A DNA stretch of 13,081 nt, from NCBI GenBank assembly GCA_017533165.1, contig JAFXIM010000002.1, forward strand, positions 1 to 13,081, read 5' to 3'. Positions within the stretch are counted from its first letter, which is position 1. Each line of letters starts with the position of its first letter. The stretch comes from Eggerthellaceae bacterium. GTDB lineage: Bacteria > Actinomycetota > Coriobacteriia > Coriobacteriales > Eggerthellaceae. The notes beneath the pieces are model-generated. The model was not told where the DNA came from. It was given only the letters and a program-made list of their open reading frames with translations, and made no database searches. Below are positions 6,742 through 11,615 of the stretch, piece after piece. The position numbers were made by a program, and so were the translations under genes.

Positions 6742-8724
6742 ATGACGACGAAGCTGCTGATGGGAAACGAGGCCTTCGCCCACGCCGCGCTAGAGGCGGG
6801 CGTTCGCGTTGTGGCCGGCTACCCGGGTACTCCCTCTTCGGAGCTGGTCGAAACGGTGGCCAAGCTGCACGCGCAGGGAAGTGCGCAGGGCATACACGTG
6901 GAGTGGTCCACTAACGAGAAGGCTGCGCTTGAGGTGGCCGCCGGTGCGGCCTATTGCGGTGCGCGTACGCTGTTCACCTGTAAGCAGGTGGGCCTCAACG
7001 TGGCGAGCGACCCGCTGATGAGCTTGAACTACATCGGTGTCAAGGGCGGCACCGTGCTGTTCGTAGCCGACGACCCGGGCCCTATCTCTTCCCAGACCGA
7101 GCAGGACACGCGTCGTTTCGCGTCTTTCGCCAAGGTTCCGGTGCTCGATCCCGCAACGCCCGAGCAGGGCTTTGCCATGATGAAGGCTGCCTTCGATTTG
7201 TCCGAGCGTTACGCAACGCCGGTTATCGTGCGTCCCACTACACGCGTGTGCCATGCGTCGGCGTTTTTCGACGTCGAAGACTCTACTGAGGCGCGTCCTG
7301 TGCCTGAAGAGGGCTTTGAGCGCGATCCGAAATGGATCATCTTCCCGCGTCGCGCCTATCAGGCTCACGGCGAGATCAATGAGCGGCTGGTCAAGATTGC
7401 CGATGATTTTGCCCATGACCCGGCTTTCGCCCAGTTCAACGTGGTGCACCGCGGTGGTTTTGACTGCTTCTCTTCCGACTGTTCTAGCGACTGCGCCCCC
7501 CTGGGTATCGTGGCGGGCGGCGTCTCGGCTGCATACGCGCGCGAGGCTTTGGCGCTTATCGAGGCGACGGCGACCAAGCACGGGTTGACGGTTCCGGCTT
7601 ACGAATTCGTGCAGATCGGCACCCCATACCCCTTCCCCGAGGATTTCGTGCGACCTTTGGCAAGCGCTTGGCGCGATGTCGTTGTGTTCGAAGAGCTCGA
7701 CTCGGTGCTTGAGGATGAGATGCTCAAGTTGGCGGCGAAGCTTGCCATTGACGGTGCCGCGGGGTCTGACGGCGTCGCATGCGATACCTTCAGGGTGCTT
7801 GGCCGCTACACGGGCCATGCGCGCAACCGCGGTGAGAACACGACGGAGGATATCGCGCAGCGAATCGCCGCATTGTTCGGCGGTGAGCTGGCTGCGCTGT
7901 TCGTCGAAGAGTCACCGTGTCCTGAGCTGGCCGAGCTGCAGGAAGAGCTTCCCGTGCGTCCGCCGGTTCTGTGCGCGGGCTGCCCGCATCGCGGCAGCTT
8001 CTACGCCATCAAGCGTGCGCTGGGCAAGCAGCCTGCGGTGCTGTGCGGCGACATCGGGTGCTACACGCTTGGCAACGCCAAACCGCTTGATGCGGTAGAT
8101 ACTTGCCTGTGCATGGGTGCTGGAATCACCATGGCCCAGGGCTTCGCCATTGCCGAGCCCCATAAGAAGCAGGTGGCCTTCGTGGGCGACTCCACCTTTT
8201 TTGCAAGCGGATTGACGGGCGTGGTAAACGCCGTGTACAACGGCCACGACATCACGGTCGCCGTTTTGGATAACGCTACCACCGCCATGACCGGCAGTCA
8301 GCCGCATCCCGGCACGGGCGTGACCCTTATGGGGCCCAAGCGCAAGCCCATCGACATAGAGGGCATGTTGCGCGCCATGGGCGTGGAGTGCATCGTTTGC
8401 GCCGACCCCTTGAACCTTGAGCAGAGCATCGCGGCGGCGAAGGAAGCCATAGACTTCACCGGCCCCTCCGCGCTCATCTTCCGCTCTCCGTGCATTCAGC
8501 TGGTAAAGCCGAGCGCGCCGGTGGTGGTAGATCGCACCACCTGCACGGGTTGCAAGAAGTGCATCACCGAGATCGGCTGCCCGGCTATTGGCTTTGACTC
8601 TTCGATCGAGGGTCCGAAGAGCAAGGCGCGCGGCCAGGTGTTCATCGACGCAAGCCTGTGCAACGGCTGCGGCTTCTGCGCGCAGATCTGCCCCTTTGGC
8701 TCGCTGTCAATGAGCGCCGATTAA
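6742..8724 (+). CDS. iorA: Indolepyruvate:ferredoxin oxidoreductase, alpha subunit
   Basis: IorA/IorB oxidatively decarboxylates indolepyruvate and other aryl-pyruvates to aryl-acetyl-CoA, passing electrons to ferredoxin; the reaction can also run reductively. The 660 residues show the family layout: pyrimidine-binding domain with GYPGTPSSE (26-34) and the probable TPP-activating Glu59 in STNEKAALE; a central domain; a TPP/Mg domain with CAGCPHRGS (411), GDIGC (436), GDS (482-484) and DNATTAMTGSQPHPG (from 510); and a C-terminal two-cluster ferredoxin domain, C601-x2-C604-x2-C607-x5-C613P and C640-x2-C643-x2-C646-x3-C650P. An unusual DCFSSDCSSDC stretch (241-251) precedes LGIVAGG in the central domain. 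Translation is coupled to purE (1-base gap), and iorB follows after 27 bases. Confidence 0.96.
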   Translation: MTTKLLMGNEAFAHAALEAGVRVVAGYPGTPSSELVETVAKLHAQGSAQGIHVEWSTNEKAALEVAAGAAYCGARTLFTCKQVGLNVASDPLMSLNYIGVKGGTVLFVADDPGPISSQTEQDTRRFASFAKVPVLDPATPEQGFAMMKAAFDLSERYATPVIVRPTTRVCHASAFFDVEDSTEARPVPEEGFERDPKWIIFPRRAYQAHGEINERLVKIADDFAHDPAFAQFNVVHRGGFDCFSSDCSSDCAPLGIVAGGVSAAYAREALALIEATATKHGLTVPAYEFVQIGTPYPFPEDFVRPLASAWRDVVVFEELDSVLEDEMLKLAAKLAIDGAAGSDGVACDTFRVLGRYTGHARNRGENTTEDIAQRIAALFGGELAALFVEESPCPELAELQEELPVRPPVLCAGCPHRGSFYAIKRALGKQPAVLCGDIGCYTLGNAKPLDAVDTCLCMGAGITMAQGFAIAEPHKKQVAFVGDSTFFASGLTGVVNAVYNGHDITVAVLDNATTAMTGSQPHPGTGVTLMGPKRKPIDIEGMLRAMGVECIVCADPLNLEQSIAAAKEAIDFTGPSALIFRSPCIQLVKPSAPVVVDRTTCTGCKKCITEIGCPAIGFDSSIEGPKSKARGQVFIDASLCNGCGFCAQICPFGSLSMSAD

Positions 8725-8751
8725 CGGCTTTCCACGAACGGAGTTTGAACG

Positions 8752-9354
8752 ATGCTTAACATTCTGCTTACGGGAGTTGGCGGCCAGGGGACGGTTTTGG
8801 CTGCGAAGGTGCTCGCTCAGGCGGCTCAGAGCAAGGGCTGGCAGGTTCGCACGGCGGAAACCATCGGCATGGCGCAGCGCGGCGGTAGCGTGACCTCGCA
8901 CGTGCGCATGGGCTCGGATGGGGAAGAGGTGCATTCGCCGCTTCTGACCAGGGGCTCGGCTGACTTGATCATCGCCTTTGAACCTGGTGAGGCTGCGCGT
9001 GTGGTTCCGTATTTGGCTCCGGGTGGCGTGTTGGTGACAGCGTCGACGCCCATTCAGCCGGTTACCGCGGCGCTTGCCGCAAAGCCGTATTACGCCGAGG
9101 GCGTGCTGGCTGGCATCGAGCGTGCTTTGAGCGCCGCAAATCCCGATGCACGCTTGGTGGTGGTTGACGATGCTGCGCTGATTGAGAAGGTGGGCAATCG
9201 TCGCGCTCTCAACACCGTGCTGTTGGCGAGTGCCGTGGGTACGGGCTGCGTGCCCATCAGCGTTGACGAGGTGAAGGATGCTGTCGCCGCGTGCGTAAAG
9301 CCGCGCTTCGTGGAAATGAACCTTGCCGCGATCGATACGGTGGTGGGTGCTTAG
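8752..9354 (+). CDS. iorB: Indolepyruvate:ferredoxin oxidoreductase, beta subunit
   Basis: This 200-residue protein is the gamma-domain-type partner of IorA, related to the pyruvate:ferredoxin oxidoreductase gamma domain that contacts CoA. It starts MLNILLTGVGGQGTVLAAKVL with the glycine-rich GVGGQG (8-13), and carries the diagnostic AETIGMAQRGGSVTSHVRMG at about 35-54, followed by ADLIIAFEPGEAAR. Length is normal and there are no breaks. CGGAG at 8739-8743 lies 8 bases before the ATG. The gap from iorA is 27 bases without a terminator, so it belongs to the purE-iorA-iorB transcript. The pair is complete, with no need for other subunits. Confidence 0.95.
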   Translation: MLNILLTGVGGQGTVLAAKVLAQAAQSKGWQVRTAETIGMAQRGGSVTSHVRMGSDGEEVHSPLLTRGSADLIIAFEPGEAARVVPYLAPGGVLVTASTPIQPVTAALAAKPYYAEGVLAGIERALSAANPDARLVVVDDAALIEKVGNRRALNTVLLASAVGTGCVPISVDEVKDAVAACVKPRFVEMNLAAIDTVVGA

Positions 9355-9370
9355 GGGCGTCTGCTCTTCT

Positions 9371-9396
9371 GCGGCGGCGCTTTTACCCGCCGCCGC
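9371..9396 (+). terminator. GC-rich hairpin after iorB
   Basis: GCGGCGGCG (9371-9379) pairs perfectly with CGCCGCCGC (9388-9396) around an 8-base loop containing TTTT, 16 bases after the iorB stop. No T-tract follows, so it may stop transcription weakly or mainly protect the 3' end. It lies just ahead of the paaK promoter. Confidence 0.5.
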
Positions 9397-9405
9397 ATCA
9401 AAGGC

Positions 9406-9433
9406 TTGACCCCGTGAAATGATGGCATACAAT
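9406..9433 (+). promoter_or_regulatory. Promoter of the paaK leader transcript
   Basis: TTGACC (9406-9411), a 16-base spacer and TACAAT (9428-9433) form the best sigma70-type promoter in the window. The expected start is at 9440-9441, almost 300 bases before the paaK ATG and right at the ATG of a short ORF, so that ORF would be read from a leaderless end. Confidence 0.82.
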
Positions 9434-9440
9434 GGGGGAC

Positions 9441-9503
9441 ATGAATTTTCGAACCAACATCGCAACCTTCGCAGCCGTGGTTTCGGCAGGTCGATGGCGT
9501 TAG
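9441..9503 (+). CDS. Putative 20-residue leader peptide upstream of paaK
   Basis: An ATG lies 8 bases after the -10 box, so the predicted RNA begins at or within a base or two of the start codon. GGGGGA at 9434-9439 is too close to act as a normal ribosome binding site and is probably not transcribed. The ORF encodes MNFRTNIATFAAVVSAGRWR and stops at TAG 9501-9503. Trp19 is two codons before the stop, and Phe3 and Phe10 are the other aromatics. The coding bases also fold: CATCG/CGATG, ACCT/AGGT and GCCG/CGGC pair between 9458 and 9496. The stop codon touches the first arm of an 11-bp hairpin (9502-9529). This matches the plan of a regulatory leader peptide of the trpL or tnaC kind, but with a single Trp codon it is not proof. 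It could be a chance ORF. Confidence 0.55.
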   Translation: MNFRTNIATFAAVVSAGRWR

Positions 9504-9587
9504 CTTCAAGCTAGTTCGAGCTTGAAGCTCTTTGTGGCGCTCATTTTCGCAAGCAGCCAGATCAGGTTCCGTAACTTAGCTTGAAGC
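9501..9587 (+). promoter_or_regulatory. Mutually exclusive hairpin arms in the paaK leader
   Basis: Arm A AGCTTCAAGCT (9502-9512) pairs perfectly with arm B AGCTTGAAGCT (9519-9529) across a 6-base loop. Arm C TAGCTTGAAGC (9577-9587) is an equally perfect 11-base partner of GCTTCAAGCTA in arm A. Because each arm is nearly palindromic, B and C can also pair with about nine base pairs around a central G-G mismatch. A ribosome on the leader ORF stop would hide A and leave B and C to pair. Only CTCTTTGT follows arm B, so if the A:B hairpin terminates it does so weakly. At the DNA level the same 13-mers could instead be repeated operators. Confidence 0.6.
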
Positions 9588-9595
9588 ACCCCGAT

Positions 9596-9618
9596 GCCGC
9601 CTATGCGGCTCGTTTTAT
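9596..9618 (+). terminator. Possible attenuator hairpin in the paaK leader
   Basis: GCCGC (9596-9600), loop CTAT and GCGGC (9605-9609) are followed by TCGTTTTAT. It is a short but GC-only stem with a modest T-tract, 9 bases after arm C. It could terminate leader transcription before paaK; the link to the A/B/C switch is not obvious from sequence. Confidence 0.35.
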
Positions 9619-9695
9619 CTCTGGCCCGCGCCGCTTACTTTCTCCACCATATGAAAGAAGCTTCAGCAGGGCCGATCCGCCGGAAAGCCAAACCA

Positions 9696-9707
9696 CTGTG
9701 GCCACAG
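9696..9707 (+). promoter_or_regulatory. Perfect 12-bp palindrome ahead of paaK
   Basis: CTGTGGCCACAG is a perfect dyad located 25 bases before the paaK ATG. As DNA it has the form of a binding site for a dimeric regulator; as RNA it cannot fold on itself well because no loop is left. The start codon context is GAAAGAG at 9719-9725 and ATG at 9733. Confidence 0.35.
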
Positions 9708-9732
9708 AGCCGCGTTAGAGAAAGAGACATCC

Positions 9733-10974
9733 ATGACGCATTCCATCATGCCCGAGCAGTTCGAAATGATCCTCAAGCAGTTTGAGACGCTCAAGGAGCG
9801 CTCGCCGTTCTACGCTAAAAAGTTCGAGGGCATCGACCTGTCCAAGATCAAGACGCTCGAGGATTTCCAGAAGCTTCCCTTCACCGACAAGGGCGACCTG
9901 CGTGAGGCGTACCCGCTGGGATTGGCGGCTGTGCCGACCGAGCAGATCGTGCGCATTCACAGCTCTTCGGGCACCACGGGCACGCCGGTCATCATTCCTT
10001 ACACCCAGAAGGACGTTGACGATTGGGCCGTCCAGTTTGCGCGCTGCTACGCGTACGCCGGCATCACGCCGTCTGACCGCATTCACATCACGCCGGGTTA
10101 TGGCCTGTGGACCGCGGGCATCGGCTTCCAACTGGGCGCTGAGAAGCTGGGCGCTATGGCCATCCCCATGGGACCGGGCAACACTGACAAGCAGCTGCAG
10201 ATGATGCAGGATCTCGACTCTACCGTGCTGTGTGCAACTTCGTCCTACGCGCTGCTTTTGGCCGAGGAGATCGCCAAGCGCGGCATCAAGGACAGTATCA
10301 AATTGCGCAAGGGCGTTATCGGCAGCGAGCGCTGGGGTGAGAAGATGCGAGCTCGCATCGCCAACGAGCTGGGCGTCGAGCTGTATGACATCTACGGCCT
10401 GACCGAGGTGTACGGCCCTGGTATCGGCATCAACTGCAAGGCCGATTCTGCCATGCATATCTGGAGCGATTACGTGTTCGTGGAGGTTGTCGACCCGGTT
10501 ACCGGCCTTCCCGTCGACGATGGCGAGTCTGGCGAGATCGTGCTCACCACGCTGCAGAAGGAAGGAGCGCCGCTGATTCGCTTCCGCACGCATGACCTGT
10601 CTCGCATTGTGCCGGGTGAATGCGACTGCGGCAGCCATCATCCGCGTATTGACATCATCACTGGTCGTACCGACGACATGGTGAAAGTGAAGGGTGTGAA
10701 TATGTTCCCCGCCCAGATCGAGGAGATCATCGCGTTCACCGATGGCGCTTCGAGCGAGTACCAGGTGATGATCGACCACATGAACGGCCGCGACATCATG
10801 ACGGTGTTCTTTGAGACGGCTGCGGTCGGCGAGGAGAAGGAGGCCGTCGAGCAGCAGATGCAGGCACTGTTCAAGGCGAAGCTCAACATGACTCCGGTTG
10901 CCAAGGGCGTTGCCATTGGCGAGTTGCCGCGCTCCGAGAAGAAGACGCGCCGCATCTTTGACAACCGCTACTAG
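9733..10974 (+). CDS. paaK: Phenylacetate-CoA ligase family (arylacetate:CoA ligase, AMP-forming)
   Basis: The enzyme activates an arylacetate to its CoA thioester with ATP through an acyl-adenylate. The 413 residues match short PaaK-type ligases. Adenylation motifs are in order: SSSGTTGTP (77-85), YGLTE (221-225), RTHDL (285-289), GRTDDMVKVKGVNMFP (311-326) and the C-terminal LPRSEKKTRR with the catalytic-type Lys region near 397-406. A CDCG at 297-300 resembles the small metal-binding loop of the family. It follows iorAB, whose product is arylacetyl-CoA, so together they can interconvert aryl-pyruvate, arylacetyl-CoA and arylacetate in either direction. The exact aryl group (phenyl, indolyl or hydroxyphenyl) cannot be told from sequence. 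It has its own promoter and a leader of almost 300 bases with structured arms, so it is regulated apart from iorAB. Confidence 0.92.
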   Translation: MTHSIMPEQFEMILKQFETLKERSPFYAKKFEGIDLSKIKTLEDFQKLPFTDKGDLREAYPLGLAAVPTEQIVRIHSSSGTTGTPVIIPYTQKDVDDWAVQFARCYAYAGITPSDRIHITPGYGLWTAGIGFQLGAEKLGAMAIPMGPGNTDKQLQMMQDLDSTVLCATSSYALLLAEEIAKRGIKDSIKLRKGVIGSERWGEKMRARIANELGVELYDIYGLTEVYGPGIGINCKADSAMHIWSDYVFVEVVDPVTGLPVDDGESGEIVLTTLQKEGAPLIRFRTHDLSRIVPGECDCGSHHPRIDIITGRTDDMVKVKGVNMFPAQIEEIIAFTDGASSEYQVMIDHMNGRDIMTVFFETAAVGEEKEAVEQQMQALFKAKLNMTPVAKGVAIGELPRSEKKTRRIFDNRY

Positions 10975-10984
10975 TTTTGTGTCA

Positions 10985-11023
10985 GGGCGCTGCGTTGCCG
11001 TTGTGCGTGCGTGGCGCCCTTTC
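10985..11023 (+). terminator. Probable paaK terminator
   Basis: GGGCGC (10985-10990) pairs with GCGCCC (11014-11019) around a 23-base loop and is followed by TTTCGTATTT. The large loop makes it moderate. A second small hairpin, GGCGC-TTTTTC-GCGCC at 11030-11045, lies just behind it. Both overlap the tandem repeat described next. Confidence 0.4.
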
Positions 11024-11113
11024 GTATTTGGCGCTTTTTCGCGCCTAGTGCCCTTTTGTATCCGGCGTCCTTTCGCACTTGGCACCCTTTTGCGCCCGGC
11101 GTCCTTCGTCTCG
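11012..11113 (+). repeat. Six degenerate 17-bp tandem repeats
   Basis: Six consecutive 17-base units begin at 11012, 11029, 11046, 11063, 11080 and 11097. The consensus is YGGCGYCCTTTYGYRYY; for example TGGCGCCCTTTCGTATT, TAGTGCCCTTTTGTATC and CGGCGTCCTTTCGCACT. The last unit appears to lack one T, after which the match fades. The unit is not a multiple of three and no frame gives a plausible protein, so the array is non-coding. It fills the space between the paaK stop and the symporter promoter. Confidence 0.8.
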
Positions 11114-11179
11114 TTTGGTCAAAAAATGAGCCCCTGGCAAAATTTTAGAGCGAAAACGCTATCCTTGGGTACTTTGCTG

Positions 11180-11188
11180 TGCTAAAGT
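11180..11188 (+). promoter_or_regulatory. Extended -10 promoter of the symporter leader
   Basis: TG-C-TAAAGT (11180-11188) is an extended -10 element; no good -35 box is present at 16-18 bases upstream. The expected start at 11195-11196 coincides with the ATG of the leader ORF, with the same 8-base -10 to ATG step as in the paaK leader. A weaker option is TTGGTC (11115-11120), 17 bases, CAAAAT (11138-11143). Confidence 0.5.
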
Positions 11189-11195
11189 GCCTGCC

Positions 11196-11318
11196 ATGAT
11201 CTTCGCAAGGGAACATATCGTTAATTCGCGGTCTGCCGGTTTTACGGCGGCGCCTCAGTGTGACTCTCTTGAGCATTGTCCTTGCATTAACTCCGCATAC
11301 TATTATCGATATCTCTAG
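11196..11318 (+). CDS. Putative Tyr-rich 40-residue leader peptide of a tyrosine attenuator
   Basis: The ORF starts with ATG at the predicted RNA 5' end and encodes 40 residues ending CINSAYYYRYL before TAG at 11316-11318. Tyr codons TAC TAT TAT, then CGA, then TAT occupy 11298-11312, so four of the last six residues are Tyr. The stop codon lies inside the 5' arm of a strong intrinsic terminator that begins at 11315, three bases after the last Tyr codon. A ribosome slowed on these codons for lack of Tyr-tRNA would cover that arm and let transcription continue into the symporter gene; smooth translation would let the terminator form. This is the classic ribosome-mediated attenuation layout, here inferred from sequence alone. 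The rest of the peptide has no recognisable domain; it has three Cys (22, 28, 30). No Shine-Dalgarno is seen, in keeping with leaderless translation, which is common in actinobacteria. Confidence 0.72.
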   Translation: MIFAREHIVNSRSAGFTAAPQCDSLEHCPCINSAYYYRYL

Positions 11319-11351
11319 CACACGGGTTTAGCCTCGGGTGCTAGTTTTTTT
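11315..11351 (+). terminator. Intrinsic terminator (attenuator) before the symporter gene
   Basis: CTAGCAC (11315-11321) pairs perfectly with GTGCTAG (11338-11344), with an inner CGGG/CTCG stem and a TTTAGC loop, followed by seven T's (11345-11351). It lies 264 bases before the symporter ATG, within its apparent leader, and its first arm contains the stop codon of the Tyr-rich ORF. If leader regulation is wrong, this would be the 3' end of a short RNA of about 155 bases. Confidence 0.88.
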
Positions 11352-11615
11352 GCACTCGTATTTTGGCATTCTCGTGTGCGCCTCTTTTCCCGATCTTTTG
11401 GGGTTGTTGGTGTTTTGCCAAACGCGCAACAGAGGCTCTTCTGAGGTATCGCTTCCTTTCGATCAGCCCCGATTACTTAAGGCGAGGATCCTCTCCTTTT
11501 CCAAAACCAGTCGTCTTAGCAAAACGCTGCCAGCCCCTGAGATACACATCGGGAAGCCCGCGTCCAGCCCGCGGGCTTCCCGGACCAGCAAACCAGCCTC
11601 AGGTAAGGAATGAAA
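11352..11615 (+). promoter_or_regulatory. Distal symporter leader with hairpin next to the ribosome binding site
   Basis: Between the terminator and the symporter ATG no credible gene is seen. At 11551-11561 GGGAAGCCCGC pairs perfectly with GCGGGCTTCCC at 11571-11581 (11 bp, 9-base loop) without a T-tract. Outside it, CCTGAG (11536-11541) can pair with CTCAGG (11598-11603), which ends one base before the TAAGGA that includes the ribosome binding site (11605-11609). The nested fold could restrict ribosome access. A 10-bp palindrome GAGGATCCTC is at 11484-11493. Confidence 0.45.

Noticed and set aside
9594..9785. 63-codon ORF overlapping the paaK start
   Set aside because: No ribosome binding site, no motif, and it runs into paaK in another frame; the leader structures explain the region better.
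9715..11085. 456-codon minus-strand ORF opposite paaK
   Set aside because: Antisense shadow of a well supported gene; composition is typical of a shadow and it has no domain motif. The same reasoning removes the long minus-strand ORFs at 719-1699, 1251-2513, 4987-6039, 6790-7818 and 8707-9465.
11276..11303. Promoter-like TTGTCC-16-TACTAT within the symporter leader
   Set aside because: It would start RNA near 11310, directly into the terminator, and its -10 box consists of the Tyr codons themselves, which are AT-rich by nature. The upstream extended -10 element makes better sense.
11562..11585. Possible pseudoknot between loop GTCC (11562-11565) and GGAC (11582-11585)
   Set aside because: The pairing leaves no bases to cross the 11-bp stem on either side, so it is not geometrically possible as an H-type pseudoknot.
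11338..11613. 91-codon ORF ahead of the symporter
   Set aside because: Its start lies in the terminator stem, it has no ribosome binding site or recognisable domain, and it runs through the leader hairpins into the symporter start. The overlapping 11363-11695 frame is rejected for the same reasons.
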